Origin: an uncultured Alphaproteobacteria bacterium
GTDB lineage: Bacteria > Pseudomonadota > Alphaproteobacteria > Rs-D84
Reading direction: 5' to 3'
NCBI GenBank assembly: GCA_944392535.1
Contig: CALXWY010000003.1
Location: 145,116 to 209,115 of the forward strand
Length of the DNA: 64,000 nucleotides
Part shown: one piece after another, positions 8,114 to 18,619 of the stretch
How positions within the stretch are numbered: the first letter of the stretch is position 1
Layout: each line of letters begins with the position of its first letter
Position numbers and translations under genes: made by a program
The notes under the pieces: model-generated
What the model was told of the DNA's origin: nothing
Seen by the model: only the letters and a program-made list of their open reading frames with translations
Databases searched by the model: none

Positions 8114-10709
8114 AAGATGTCCTGATGTTTTCTGTTGTTTGATTGTTTGCCAGAATTCGCCACAGTTGTGTATGCCATGCATTTTCTGGGGCGTTTTTAT
8201 ATGGCGTATATCCGTATATATACAATTGGTCACGGGCGCGTGTCATTGCGACGTATAGCAAACGATAATATTCCGATGTTTTGATTTTATTTAATGCCGC
8301 GGCGGCATCTGCGCGTTGCGCGTTGTTGTCGCTGTGTGGCACCCACAGCCACGGGGTCGGCATGTCTGTTTTTTTGCGGCATGGAATCGGGACAATTTTT
8401 TCCGACGATGGTACACGTACCGTGTCTATTAAAAATACAATTGGTGATTCAAGGCCTTTGCTGCCATGTATTGTGACAATGCGGACGCCAGCAGATGCGT
8501 CCATGTCGCGCTTGATTTCACTGTTGCTGGTGATGAACCATTTAATAAAATGACGCATGGTGCCCGGTTGGGTGCGTTCGTATGCCAGGCATATGGTCAT
8601 AAATTCTTCCAGTGGGTCAATGATTTGGTTGTCTAGTGCAGCAATCATGCTTTGACGAACGTTGTCTGTGTTCAATACATTTGAAAAAAATGTATACGGT
8701 GACATTTTCTCGCACCAACCGATATATCGGGTCAGTCGTGAATGTATATCCGGGGCAATGTCATGCAAAATGTCAAATATGCTTATCGGTGTTTGGTTGT
8801 GATTTTGTGTAAGGTTGGCATTATTTTTGACTGTGCAAATATTAAAAATATCACGTTCATTCAATCTGAAAATTGGGCTTTTTAATACACAACATAAACT
8901 GTAATCGTCGGATGTGTTTATGCAAAAACGGACCAGGTTTAACAGGTCGCGTATCGCGGGGAATTGTGGTAAAATGATTCTGTCACTGCCGGCGACGGGG
9001 ATTTCGTTGCGCTTTAATTCTTTTACCAGAATTGGTACCATGGGGTGTCGTTTTTGTACCAGTATCATAATCTCACTTGGGACGCAGCCGGTCTTGACCA
9101 TGGTGGTTATTTTTTCAACAATTGTTTTCAAGAAATCTGTTAATGATATATTGTCTGATTGTTGGGACATTAATTTGTGGATTTCAACCAACCCACCGGT
9201 GTCGCAGCGAAAAGATGTGTGATTGTTATTGGAAAAGTCAGAAATTTTTATGACAGTATCGTCGTTGAACACCGCATCAACGGCGTGTAATATCGGGGGC
9301 AGAGAACGAAAACTTTGCGCCAATGGTATTTCGCGTATTGTGCGTAAATTTTGCTTGATTTGTGATGCGATTGCGTCACGGCTGGTTGCGAATGCGCGCG
9401 GATCGGCGCCTTGGAATCCGTATATTGATTGTTTGGTGTCGCCAACGACGAATAAAGAGTGCGGTGTGTTTTGTGTGTCACCATCCGTGAAAAAATCACC
9501 GGCCAGCATTTGTAAAATATCCCATTGTAATGGACTGGTGTCTTGGGCTTCGTCAACCAATATGTGTCCCAGGTGTATGTCCAGTTGTGACAGTATCCAG
9601 CCCATTGTTTCTGGGTCGGAAAATAATTTTTTTGTGTATAAAATTAAATCTTCAAAATCCAGCAAATTTTTTTGGTGCTTTAAGTCGCGGTATATTTTTG
9701 CAAATGCGTCCGCCAGATCAAACATTGCAATTGTGTCGTCGTATATTTGTTGTGCGATGTTGCGTTGATCTTGGGCATAGACGCGGTTTAGTTCAGCAAC
9801 CAGATAGGCCTTTTTTGCCAAGTTTTTTTTTGGCGTTCCGTCGGACGTTAAATACAGTTTTTTGTATTCTTCAAAATCTATACTGTTGTTAATGTATTGT
9901 TTGGTTAAATTTATAATGTCTGTTAACTGTTTTGCCGGCGGTTTCGCATGATTTAGCTCTTGGGACGCAAAATCAATGAGTTTGTTTAACTGTTGCGGCG
10001 AAAATTCCGTTTGTATTGGTGTGTCAAGGTTCAAGAATTTTCGTGTCGTGTCAATAAAGTATTTGCGATAATTATCACGATTTGTTATTTGAAAGAAGTC
10101 TTTGTATTGCGAACTTAAAAGTTCCAGCATGTCATCCATAAAATATTCTGATACGCGATTTACAATGTGGGCAAAAGCAGAATTTACCCGCGCGTCGTTT
10201 GCCGAATTTATCAGACGGCGGAATGCATCTTGTAATAAAATGTGGCGCGTGTCGTCAGATATCAGTGTCCATGCCGGCGAAATACCGGCCTCAATCGGGA
10301 AACGGCGCAAGATTTCTTCGCAAAAGCCGTGAATTGTTTTTATTTTTAGTATATCTGGATTATCAATGTATGTGAAAAATATCTGGCGCGCATGGGCGAT
10401 GTCGGATGGTGTCACAGGGGTGTTTGTTGCGACGCCATTTAATATTTCGGCCAATTCTGTATCAGGCAATGTTGCCCATTGGCGCAGTGATGATAAAATT
10501 CTGTTCCGCATTTCACCGGCGGCGGCGTTTGTATACGTTAAACACAATATGCCGTTGTGTGATAAATTGTCGGTTCGGAATAAAATCCGTAACAGACGTT
10601 GAATCAAGACACTGGTTTTACCAGTGCCGGCATTTGCCTGGACCCAGACGTTTTCCAGTGGGTTAGCCGCGGCGTCTTGGTCTGGTGAAAGAGTTCGCTT
10701 TTGTGACAT
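8103..10709 (-). CDS. addA: AddA helicase subunit lacking fused nuclease domain
   Basis: This UvrD-family superfamily 1 helicase of 868 residues shows Walker A ANAGTGKT at 25-32, GILCLTYTNAAAGEMRNRI, ILVDEAQDTSPLQWDIL, VVGDTKQSIYGFQGADP, VRIVTIHGSKGLESPIVFL and YRLLYVAMTRARDQLYIYG. It stops shortly after motif VI, where AddA normally continues into a nuclease; that domain is encoded by the overlapping downstream gene. AddA resects DNA ends with AddB, which is not in the window. A divergent gene begins 89 nt upstream. Confidence 0.9.
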   Translation of the reverse strand: MSQKRTLSPDQDAAANPLENVWVQANAGTGKTSVLIQRLLRILFRTDNLSHNGILCLTYTNAAAGEMRNRILSSLRQWATLPDTELAEILNGVATNTPVTPSDIAHARQIFFTYIDNPDILKIKTIHGFCEEILRRFPIEAGISPAWTLISDDTRHILLQDAFRRLINSANDARVNSAFAHIVNRVSEYFMDDMLELLSSQYKDFFQITNRDNYRKYFIDTTRKFLNLDTPIQTEFSPQQLNKLIDFASQELNHAKPPAKQLTDIINLTKQYINNSIDFEEYKKLYLTSDGTPKKNLAKKAYLVAELNRVYAQDQRNIAQQIYDDTIAMFDLADAFAKIYRDLKHQKNLLDFEDLILYTKKLFSDPETMGWILSQLDIHLGHILVDEAQDTSPLQWDILQMLAGDFFTDGDTQNTPHSLFVVGDTKQSIYGFQGADPRAFATSRDAIASQIKQNLRTIREIPLAQSFRSLPPILHAVDAVFNDDTVIKISDFSNNNHTSFRCDTGGLVEIHKLMSQQSDNISLTDFLKTIVEKITTMVKTGCVPSEIMILVQKRHPMVPILVKELKRNEIPVAGSDRIILPQFPAIRDLLNLVRFCINTSDDYSLCCVLKSPIFRLNERDIFNICTVKNNANLTQNHNQTPISIFDILHDIAPDIHSRLTRYIGWCEKMSPYTFFSNVLNTDNVRQSMIAALDNQIIDPLEEFMTICLAYERTQPGTMRHFIKWFITSNSEIKRDMDASAGVRIVTIHGSKGLESPIVFLIDTVRVPSSEKIVPIPCRKKTDMPTPWLWVPHSDNNAQRADAAAALNKIKTSEYYRLLYVAMTRARDQLYIYGYTPYKNAPENAWHTQLWRILANNQTTENIRTSYDQ

Positions 10710-10717
10710 TTATGCCC

Positions 10718-10746
10718 TTGCTTTATTGTTGGGATTTTAGTATAAA
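10718..10746 (+). promoter_or_regulatory. Promoter of the coiled-coil protein gene
   Basis: TTGCTT (10718-10723), a 17-nt spacer, TATAAA (10741-10746). A GGGGGG ribosome binding site precedes the ATG at 10799. Confidence 0.5.
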
Positions 10747-10798
10747 TTCCATAGAACTGCAAGAATATATCCAATACGTATAAAAACGGGGGGATTTT

Positions 10799-12727
10799 AT
10801 GGAAAGTGTGCAAATTTTATGGATTGTCACCAGTGTGTTGGGCGGATTATTATTGGTGTCGTTAATCGTGTCGTTTTTTGTGTCACGGAAATCGCAAAAA
10901 ATTATGCAATCATTGGTTACATTGATGACGCATCCGGAACGGGCGCGTGTGCATGATGCGGTTCGGGTACTGGATACAATTTTGGCCGATGAAATGGCAA
11001 AACTGGAATCAAATTTTCAAACAATACGCGGTGAATTACAATCGCAAATCAATGCAGCAGACGAACTGCAAAAAGTATTGGGCGCACAAAACGATAAACT
11101 GGTTGCGACCGCAGATGATGCAACAAAAAAGATTGCGCTGATGTCCCAGCGTTTGGATAATACGGTGTCTGATTTGCGGTCGGTTACCCAGTCGTCTGGG
11201 TGGCAAGACGTTGAATTGGTAACAGAAAAATTTACATCTGATATTAATGAGTTATTGGGGTATGTTGATAAAACATCTCAATCTGTGACGGAACGGGTGT
11301 CAGATATCCAAAATCGTATAGATTCATGGATTGAATCTGATAAAAAATTGGCTGAACAAATAAAAACAGACTTTGATAGTAATGCCAGTCAAATGAGTGC
11401 GATAAATTCAGAATATGAAAACATGCAACATCGTTTGTCTGAATTGGCACAATCAACAGCGTCTGGATTTGATGGGGTTAAACAATCTGCAACAGATTAT
11501 GAAAAACTGATGCGGGAAAATGACAAGTCGTTGGGCGATTATATTGAAAAAATGGATACGTTTACCCAGCAATCAAAAAAACATCTGACAAATCATATGA
11601 ATACGTTGACCAATACCGCGAATGTAATCGGCGGCCAGGTTCGTTTGGCAGAATCATCCATAGACAAACAAGTTCGCAAATTAACAGATGCTGTGGAAAT
11701 TTTGATGACATCTGCGTCCGCGACCGAAGCGTCTGTGCGCGCAATATCCACAGAATTGGCAACATTGACGGGGCGTTTCAATGGCGAAATCAAGGAATTT
11801 GCCACAGCGGTTGTTTCAGAACTGAAAACAGTATCCGGGGTTGCAAATACAACACTGGAAAATACAAAGACTGCGGCGGGGGCGTTTTCAGAATCTGTGC
11901 GCGCAATGGCGACCGGCGTGCGTGAAACGTTAATGGAAATGAATACGGCGCATACACAACTGTCGGGACAATCAGAGAATTTGATAAAAATGTCGGCCGA
12001 AACAACCGCACAGTTACAGCCGTTGTCGGAATTAATTGAAAAGTATTTTGCCGCCCTGCCCGATTTGGCGCGTGATTCTGTGGCCACAGGTGATAATTTA
12101 CAGAAAATTGTAACATCATTAAATGAAAAAATACAATTAATGAACTCTACGGTTGCGGAATCAACAGAATCTGTGGCGAATTCGGCGGTCAAACTGGAAG
12201 ATTTGGCCGATAAATCGCGCCAGCAAATGATTGACCTGATGGCAGATTATGCCAAGGCTGTAAATACAATGCAAACGTTGAATAAACAGATGATGGTTGC
12301 GCGGGCAACCGCACCAATGGACGCAATCAGCACAGCGCCAACCGCACCAGTGTATGGCAACATCAGCAATCAAGACTTTTTGAAGCAAAGTGAACGTATG
12401 TTTGAAAAAATGCACGAGCAAACAATTGATTTAACACGCGCAACGGGTGTGGAAATTCCAGACGTCGTATGGAAAAAGTATCATGCGGGGGATAAAACAA
12501 TATTTTCTAAATGGTTGGCGAAAATAATGTCGGCGGCGGATAAAAAACAAATACGCGAAATGTTGAAAAATGACACAGTGTTCCGTTCGCAATCGGCACA
12601 GTTCGTGCGCAGTTTTGATAAAATTTTAACCGCGACTAAACAGGCCGATAATTCTGATAAATTGGCCGCAACGTTGTTAAAAACGGATCTGGGTAAAATA
12701 TATATTGCATTAAAGGGGCACGTGTAA
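10799..12727 (+). CDS. Membrane-anchored coiled-coil protein, unknown function
   Basis: The 642-residue protein has one N-terminal transmembrane helix (about 8-28) followed by roughly 500 residues of heptad-like, Ala/Ser/Thr/Lys-rich coiled coil with many TxxxL and VxxL repeats. A small globular C-terminal domain (about 520-642) contains DFLKQSERMFEKMHEQTIDLTRATG and VWKKYHAGDKTIFSKWL. It superficially resembles chemotaxis receptor stalks or RmuC/ZorA-like proteins, but no HAMP, signalling hairpin or nuclease motif is visible. Function unknown; a structural or envelope-organising role is possible. Confidence 0.7.
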   Translation: MESVQILWIVTSVLGGLLLVSLIVSFFVSRKSQKIMQSLVTLMTHPERARVHDAVRVLDTILADEMAKLESNFQTIRGELQSQINAADELQKVLGAQNDKLVATADDATKKIALMSQRLDNTVSDLRSVTQSSGWQDVELVTEKFTSDINELLGYVDKTSQSVTERVSDIQNRIDSWIESDKKLAEQIKTDFDSNASQMSAINSEYENMQHRLSELAQSTASGFDGVKQSATDYEKLMRENDKSLGDYIEKMDTFTQQSKKHLTNHMNTLTNTANVIGGQVRLAESSIDKQVRKLTDAVEILMTSASATEASVRAISTELATLTGRFNGEIKEFATAVVSELKTVSGVANTTLENTKTAAGAFSESVRAMATGVRETLMEMNTAHTQLSGQSENLIKMSAETTAQLQPLSELIEKYFAALPDLARDSVATGDNLQKIVTSLNEKIQLMNSTVAESTESVANSAVKLEDLADKSRQQMIDLMADYAKAVNTMQTLNKQMMVARATAPMDAISTAPTAPVYGNISNQDFLKQSERMFEKMHEQTIDLTRATGVEIPDVVWKKYHAGDKTIFSKWLAKIMSAADKKQIREMLKNDTVFRSQSAQFVRSFDKILTATKQADNSDKLAATLLKTDLGKIYIALKGHV

Positions 12728-12739
12728 ACGCCAGATTTG

Positions 12740-13063
12740 GCCGGGTAAATTACCCATAATGCGATTAATGCGATATATGGGGATGAAACTGTGTTGCTGT
12801 ATGGGCCACCGGGACTGGGCAAAACGACACTGGCGCACATCGTTGCAAATGAACTGGGGACAAATTTCCGTGCGACGTTGGTTCCGATGCCGGCCATGCA
12901 AGGCGACTTGGCGGCAATGTTAACCGCGCCCGAACCAATGGACGTGCTGTTTATTGATGAAATACATCGTCTGCCAACGGCCATAGAAGAGGTTTGGTAT
13001 TCGGCAATGGAAGACTTTAAGTCTGGATATCATGTTGTGCGAATATGGCCAATGCGCAGATAA
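12740..13063 (+). pseudogene. ruvB: ruvB remnant
   Basis: A frame from about 12749 to 13063 encodes an internal piece of the Holliday junction helicase Ruv[24 protein letters not shown] (Walker A), [20 protein letters not shown], and [26 protein letters not shown] (Walker B). The N-terminal ~40 residues are missing; an in-frame stop lies at 12746. The protein breaks off before the arginine finger and winged-helix parts. It lies immediately after the coiled-coil gene and has no start signals. A functional ruvB may exist elsewhere in the genome. Confidence 0.85.
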
Positions 13064-13671
13064 AAAATGCATTGGCGTGGCCGGCGAAAAACGAATACAC
13101 CAAATTTAACATATTCACGCTTTATTTACTTGAATATCTTCGGTTCCGAATACACCCTGTATCCCAAAGTCTGTACCGTATAATACCTGTTCGTGGGTGC
13201 CGAATCCGACCGAACAGACATATGATATACACAAGTCGTTCAGGGTTCTTGGGTAACGGACATAATAGTTTGCGCCTGGGGGGGGGTAATTGATAACGTT
13301 TCTTTGATGGGGTACGTGTATATTAAAAAACATGATAAATTAACTGTTGAAATAAAATCTTTCGCGGCGGTTGCGGACATGGTGGTACTTGTCCGGCACG
13401 TTATGAAAATGGCCGATGTTTTATTTGTGGATGTGTTCCGAATATTTTGCGCCATGACGTACGCAGGTATGAAACAGATTTATAAATTGTGCAAATTTTC
13501 AGTACTATCAGGATTTGATGTTGGGGTGGCGTGATGCTTTTCCGCCGGGCCCCAGTGATTACAGTGTGACGAAATAATCCAGCCGGACGGGTATATTTTG
13601 CGCGTAATCTGCGCTTGCTGCGGTGGTGTGCCGGGGGCGTTAACAATATGTGATGCGGGGGCTGATGCCTT
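13064..13671. other. Gene-poor decayed stretch
   Basis: No intact gene is apparent in these ~600 bases. Short protein-like scraps are visible. A plus-strand frame near 13363-13480 reads GGCGHGGTCPARYENGRC and continues with two more cysteines. Another near 13500-13557 ends WRDAFPPGPSDYSVTK. A minus-strand frame around 13120-13270 contains YYVRYPRTLNDLCISYVC. Each lacks a proper start or is cut by stops. Together with the ruvB scrap this looks like an area of gene decay. Confidence 0.5.
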
Positions 13672-14358
13672 TTATCGCACGTGCGCTGTTATTAATCTGT
13701 CAATTACTGGGCGCAGGTGCGAAAACACTTCATCAATACCCATGCGGGTACCATCTGGGCGCATTTCATCAACAACTGTCCACGTGTTGGGATTGATATT
13801 GGCAATTTGACGATACACGTTTGATACATCGTACAGTAATTTGAAATCGCGTTCATGAATATCAGGGCGACCGTTTTGATATTGCTTTAATCCAGTGTTG
13901 CGCATGTTATATGAAATCTTTGGATCCAGATACAGATATATATTGTGATTTGGGCGAATAATTCCCATCTGGTTGAATTCCAGTTCTTCCATAAAAGCAA
14001 TCTTTTTAGCCCATTTGTCACGCGGTGTTTTTGCCACAGAAAAACAATTGCTGTATGTATATCTGTCCAAAACAACCCATTTGCCATCGCGCAGCCATTC
14101 AGATATCTGGGGCTGGTGCTGTAACCGGTCCAGTGCATATGGTAACATTGTGTATTCCGCCGGCAAGTCACGTGTGGCGCCAAATTTTCCGTTCAAATAA
14201 TCCCGCACCATACGACCAAAAAATGCGTTGTATTGTGGAAAATCTAATGTTTCGGCGGCAATTCCACGGGTGCGCAGGTAATCTAGGGTTTTTATAACCT
14301 GGGTGTGTTTACCGGCCTTGTCGGTACCTTCTATGGCAATCATGTATCCTGGGGTCAT
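13672..14358 (-). CDS. tmk: Thymidylate kinase
   Basis: Tmk phosphorylates dTMP to dTDP. The 228-residue protein has P-loop IAIEGTDKAGKHTQ (a GxxxxGK variant), DFPQYNAFFGRMVRDYLNGKFG, VVLDRYTYSNCFSVAK (DRY/F motif) and a LID-like segment around NGRPDIHERDFKLL. I chose ATG 14358 because AAAGGA lies 8 nt upstream; a longer form from 14394 is possible but lacks a site. It reads from the same strand as rpoD, with the rpoD terminator just upstream. Confidence 0.85.
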   Translation of the reverse strand: MTPGYMIAIEGTDKAGKHTQVIKTLDYLRTRGIAAETLDFPQYNAFFGRMVRDYLNGKFGATRDLPAEYTMLPYALDRLQHQPQISEWLRDGKWVVLDRYTYSNCFSVAKTPRDKWAKKIAFMEELEFNQMGIIRPNHNIYLYLDPKISYNMRNTGLKQYQNGRPDIHERDFKLLYDVSNVYRQIANINPNTWTVVDEMRPDGTRMGIDEVFSHLRPVIDRLITAHVR

Positions 14359-14383
14359 GCAAATATCCTTTTGTTTGTATATA

Positions 14384-14406
14384 AAATCCCGCATGACGCG
14401 GGATTT
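14384..14406 (-). terminator. rpoD terminator
   Basis: Nine-bp GC-rich stem AAATCCCGC / GCGGGATTT with a 5-nt loop, followed on the minus strand by a T-rich tail. It separates rpoD from tmk. Confidence 0.75.
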
Positions 14407-14412
14407 ATGATG

Positions 14413-16497
14413 TTAATCTTCCAAGAAACTGCGTAATTTGCGTGCGCGTGTTGGGTGTTTCAGTTTATTTAATGCCTTTTGTTCAATCTGGCGAATACGT
14501 TCGCGTGTGACCCCGATGTATTCACCAACTTCTTCCAAGGTGCTGGTTTTATTAGTACTCATTCCAAAGCGTTGACGCAGTACAGTTTCTTCCTTGGGAT
14601 CCAGTTCTGATAAAATTTGTGTAACGATTTTACGCAAATTCTTTTGCGCGGCGGACACAAATGGATTTTGTGCGGTTTCGTCGGCGATTGTTTCTATGCG
14701 GCTGCTGTCATCTTCGGGGCCGACGGGTGCCTCTAATGATATTGGTTTCAGATTTACTTTCAATGCCTTGTGTATTTTATCCACCGGCAGGTATATGATT
14801 TTAGACAATTCTTCGGGTGTTGGTTGACGTCCGTATTTATGCATAAATTGGCGTGTTGCACGCTGGATTTTATGAATATTGTCAATCATATGAACCGGGA
14901 TGCGAATTGTGCGTGCCTGGTCGGCGATGCTGCGTGATATACCCTGTTGTATCCAGTTCGTCGCATATGTTGAAAATTTATTACCCAAACGATAGTCAAA
15001 TTTATCAACCGCCTTCATCAGACCGATATTGCCATCTTGGACCAGATCGGAAAAATCCAGCCCCAGTCCACGATTACTGGATTTTTTTGCAAATTTAATA
15101 ACCAGACGCAGATTGGCTTCTATCATTTCACGCTTTGCACGGGCGGCTTCGGATTGACCGCGACGGACCAATTCAACGACTTTTTTATATTCTGCGGTTG
15201 GTTGACCGGTTTCTTGAACGATTGCGGTAATGTCTTCTTGGATTTTCAATATGTCTTTTTCATGTTTTTTTGCGAATGCCGCCCAAGCCGGATTTTTATG
15301 TTTCATTAATTTTTTGACCCAGTTGTGGTTGATTTCGTTACCAACATATTCAGCCAAGAAATCTTCGCGTTTAATTTTGTTCGCCATGGCCAGACGCAAT
15401 AATTTGCCTTCCAGTCCCATTAACAATTGGTCGCGCTTTGTCAGTTGTTCCAGTATTTCTGCAATACGGTCGTCATTCAGGCGGATTTTGCTGACATATT
15501 CAAATAATTCCAAGCGCATCTTGTTGTATTTCTTTTCCAATGCTTCATCAGGCTTGGACGATACAGACAAGTTTTCCAGACGTTTGGCCTGTAATTTTTG
15601 CATGCTGTTAAATATGCGTTTGATTTTTCCAAACAGTTCCATAACCATTGGCATCAACGCTTCTTCCATCACAGGAATTGGAACACCAGACGTGCCACGT
15701 GGGGTATCTTCTTTTTTTATTCCATCTTCGGATTCGTCGTCTTCATCTTCTTCATCATCTTCATCAGATGCGGTTGATTCTTCCAGATCGTCTAAATCAT
15801 CGTCATCCAGTTCATCAACGTGTTCAACACCCTTGGATTTTAATGCTTCGGACAATGCCGCCAATGATTTTTGTTCAGAATCACTGGAATACATAACTTC
15901 CAGATTAACAATATAGCGTAATCTGATATCTTCATCTTGTAATTGCTGGTACCAGTCCAGCATTGCACGAATTGTCATCGGGCTTTCGCACAGCCCGTAT
16001 ACCATCAGACGTGATGCGGCCTCAATACGTTGGGCAATTGCAACCTCGCCCGCGGCGGTCAGCAATTGGACGGTGCCAATTTGCTTTAAGTATGATTGAA
16101 CAGAATCTTGGACACCAAGTACCAGGTTGCCTGTTTGGCTGCGTTCCAGTTGCTTTGCATAATGTTCATAATCGTCGTCGTTGACATCCACCTGTTCCGC
16201 GTCGGCATTTAATGGATTGCGCGTTTTGTCCAAGTTTTCATCGCTGTCGTCATCATAGTAACGGCCGATGTCTTGGGCAAAACTTTCTGTTTCCAGGATT
16301 TCCAGTCCCAAATCTTGCTGGAAAAAGTCCAAGACTTCTTCTTGTTCATTGGATGGAATTTCGTCCGCTTCGGTTGCCGCATTAAAATCCATGCGGGACA
16401 GATATCCCGCATCCACCGCACTGGTGGCCAATTTTTGCAGATTTTCCGGCAATGAATCAATCAACAATTTGGTTGCCGCGTCTAGTTTTTTCGCCAT
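14413..16497 (-). CDS. rpoD: Housekeeping sigma-70 factor RpoD
   Basis: The 694-residue primary sigma factor has region 1.2 (VQSYLKQIG), an acidic insertion rich in D/E around residues 230-260, a long non-conserved domain, and regions 2-4. Visible are [69 protein letters not shown], and the C-terminal [35 protein letters not shown] 16497 is preferred over the in-frame TTG two codons earlier. Region 2.4 and 4.2 look canonical, fitting the TTGCAW/TATAAT promoters found here. Confidence 0.97.
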   Translation of the reverse strand: MAKKLDAATKLLIDSLPENLQKLATSAVDAGYLSRMDFNAATEADEIPSNEQEEVLDFFQQDLGLEILETESFAQDIGRYYDDDSDENLDKTRNPLNADAEQVDVNDDDYEHYAKQLERSQTGNLVLGVQDSVQSYLKQIGTVQLLTAAGEVAIAQRIEAASRLMVYGLCESPMTIRAMLDWYQQLQDEDIRLRYIVNLEVMYSSDSEQKSLAALSEALKSKGVEHVDELDDDDLDDLEESTASDEDDEEDEDDESEDGIKKEDTPRGTSGVPIPVMEEALMPMVMELFGKIKRIFNSMQKLQAKRLENLSVSSKPDEALEKKYNKMRLELFEYVSKIRLNDDRIAEILEQLTKRDQLLMGLEGKLLRLAMANKIKREDFLAEYVGNEINHNWVKKLMKHKNPAWAAFAKKHEKDILKIQEDITAIVQETGQPTAEYKKVVELVRRGQSEAARAKREMIEANLRLVIKFAKKSSNRGLGLDFSDLVQDGNIGLMKAVDKFDYRLGNKFSTYATNWIQQGISRSIADQARTIRIPVHMIDNIHKIQRATRQFMHKYGRQPTPEELSKIIYLPVDKIHKALKVNLKPISLEAPVGPEDDSSRIETIADETAQNPFVSAAQKNLRKIVTQILSELDPKEETVLRQRFGMSTNKTSTLEEVGEYIGVTRERIRQIEQKALNKLKHPTRARKLRSFLED

Positions 16498-16533
16498 AAA
16501 CAAACCTTTGTGTGTATATGTTTTGTATGGATG

Positions 16534-17067
16534 TTATTGTTGTTCTTGCTGTTTTTTTGCCTTGGCCACCGCGTCATGTAATGCGGATTCAGAGACCAGC
16601 CCCAGAACAATCGGACTTTGAATTTGAATCAATGAATAAGATTTATGTGTTTTATTACGCACAGATGCAACCGTTGGATTCGTGCTGCGCATCAGGCGTG
16701 CAACCTGGCCATCCGACAGTTCTGGATAATTTTTTATTATCCATAAAATTCCGCCCAGGCGATTTTGACGATGTAATTTCGGTGTATAACCAACACCTTT
16801 TTTATTTTGTGCTTTTTGTGCAATGACAATTTCTTCGCGCAGTTGCAGGCGTGCATTCGGATCTGCTTCGCAACGTTCAATATCTTCGCGTGTCAATTGA
16901 CCATTTAATATTGGATTTAAGCCCTGGATTTTATATGTTTCTGCGTCGGCGATGTTTTTTACTTCTAATTCATGCAGACCACAGAAATCAGCGATTTGTT
17001 CAAACGTTAATGCAGTGTTTTCAATCAACCACAGCGCAGTGGATTTTGGCATATATGGGTAATTCAT
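16534..17067 (-). CDS. trcR: TrcR-like cell cycle regulator (DUF1013)
   Basis: This 177-residue protein matches the alphaproteobacterial DUF1013 family, called TrcR in Caulobacter. It has MPKSTALWLIENTALTFEQIADFCGLHELEV, LNPILNGQLTREDIERCE, GVGYTPKLHRQNRLGGILWIIKNYPELSDGQVARLMRSTNPTV. Two helix-turn-helix-like segments are visible. The family is associated with RNA polymerase and transcription of cell-cycle genes. Its position directly upstream of rpoD on the same strand fits a transcription role. Symbol assigned by family resemblance only. Confidence 0.85.
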   Translation of the reverse strand: MNYPYMPKSTALWLIENTALTFEQIADFCGLHELEVKNIADAETYKIQGLNPILNGQLTREDIERCEADPNARLQLREEIVIAQKAQNKKGVGYTPKLHRQNRLGGILWIIKNYPELSDGQVARLMRSTNPTVASVRNKTHKSYSLIQIQSPIVLGLVSESALHDAVAKAKKQQEQQ

Positions 17068-17191
17068 GAACGTTCCTCTTGTTGCTGGGGGGAAATATAC
17101 ACCAAAAGCCCCCTGAATTCAAGACATTTTTGTACAAAATTATGCATGGTATTCTACCACGCATAATTTGATTTGTCAAAAGATATAACTG

Positions 17192-18619
17192 TTATGCTTT
17201 TTTGGTGATTTTTGTCCCGTCACGTGTATCAACAACAGTCCACCCGGCGGCATCAATTTGTGTACGCAGTTCGTCGGCGCGGGCCCAATCTTTAGCGGAC
17301 TTGGCCGCGGCGCGTGCGTCCGCCAAAGCCATGATTTCCGCCGGGGCGGTTTCGGATTCTGTGTCGTTCATGCGTTTCGCCCGGCCAATAAAGTCCAGGC
17401 CCAACAAACGGTCAACAAATTCAAACAATGCAATTTTTGTTGATGCGTTAACGTCGTTCGTGCGCAGCAGTTCTTGAATCTGAACCAATGCTTCGGCTGT
17501 TTTCATGTTGTCAGATACTGGGGATAAAATCCGATTGTGCCATTCATCAAATTTCGCGTTATCCAGCGCGCCTGGTTCAGTATCCAACAGTAATTCAGCA
17601 ACACGGCGGACCAGGTTTTTATAACCATTTGCCGCAGCGTCCATTGCATCCCACGAAAACGCCAATTGTGTTTGATAGTGGCCCAGTAATATCAAATAAC
17701 GGTATACCAGTGGATCATATCCGCGTTTGCGCACCGCGTCCAGCCCCAAGAATTCACCGCCAGATTTACTCATTTTGTCACCTGATTTATTAACCAAAAA
17801 ACTGAAATGCACCCAATAATTCACCCACGGTGCCCCAGTAATAGGTTCGCTTTGTGCGATTTCGTTTGTATGATGTATGCGTGATAAATCTTCGCCGCCA
17901 GTATGAATATCAAAGTGATTGCCAAGTAATTTCATGCTCATCGCGCTGCATTCAGCATGCCATCCAGGAAATCCGATGCCCCACGGACTGTCCCATTCCA
18001 TTTGGCGTTTTTTGTCCTTGGGTGAAAATTTCCACAGTGCAAAGTCTGTGGGATTGCGTTTTGCGTCATTATATTCAACACGGGCCCCGGCACGATTGCC
18101 GGCAACAGAACCACCGGTTAATGCACCGTATGCAGGAAATTTACTGGTGTCATAATAAATGCCATCGCCCGAGATTTCATATGTGTATCCTAAATCTTGT
18201 AATTTTTTGACCAAATCAATTTGTTCGGCGATATAATCGGTGGCACGAGGCATGTCTGTTGGGCGAATGTTATTCAAATCATCAAAATCACGCAGGAATT
18301 CATCAGTATAAAACTGGGCAATGTCCCAAACAGATTTATGATCACGTGCCGCGCCACGTTCCATTTTGTCATCGCCACTGTCGCTGTCGTCGCCGGTTAA
18401 ATGACCAACATCGGTTATGTTCATAACGTGGTGTACAGTGTATCCGTTTTCAATAAACATGCGCTTTAATATATCATTGTGAATCATTGAACGCATGTTG
18501 CCAATGTGGGCATAATGATATACCGTGGGTCCGCACGAATAAAATCCCATCTTGCCAGGGACCAGTGGTTTGAATTCTTCTGTTTTACGGGTCATGGTAT
18601 TAAATAATCTTATTGTCAT
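17192..18619 (-). CDS. cysS: Cysteinyl-tRNA synthetase
   Basis: CysRS charges tRNA-Cys. The 475-residue protein has FYSCGPTVYHYAHIGN (HIGH motif as HIGN at 38-41, with zinc ligand Cys29), GWHAECSAMSMKLLG and HTGGEDL (zinc ligands), KMSKSGG and the C-terminal anticodon-binding part ending DGTKITKK. Length and motifs are normal. The gene is monocistronic by appearance. Confidence 0.97.
   Translation of the reverse strand: MTIRLFNTMTRKTEEFKPLVPGKMGFYSCGPTVYHYAHIGNMRSMIHNDILKRMFIENGYTVHHVMNITDVGHLTGDDSDSGDDKMERGAARDHKSVWDIAQFYTDEFLRDFDDLNNIRPTDMPRATDYIAEQIDLVKKLQDLGYTYEISGDGIYYDTSKFPAYGALTGGSVAGNRAGARVEYNDAKRNPTDFALWKFSPKDKKRQMEWDSPWGIGFPGWHAECSAMSMKLLGNHFDIHTGGEDLSRIHHTNEIAQSEPITGAPWVNYWVHFSFLVNKSGDKMSKSGGEFLGLDAVRKRGYDPLVYRYLILLGHYQTQLAFSWDAMDAAANGYKNLVRRVAELLLDTEPGALDNAKFDEWHNRILSPVSDNMKTAEALVQIQELLRTNDVNASTKIALFEFVDRLLGLDFIGRAKRMNDTESETAPAEIMALADARAAAKSAKDWARADELRTQIDAAGWTVVDTRDGTKITKKA

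Noticed and set aside
15230..15916. 228-codon plus-strand frame opposite rpoD with a poly-Ser tract
   Set aside because: The Ser run mirrors the acidic codons of the RpoD insertion; no independent support.
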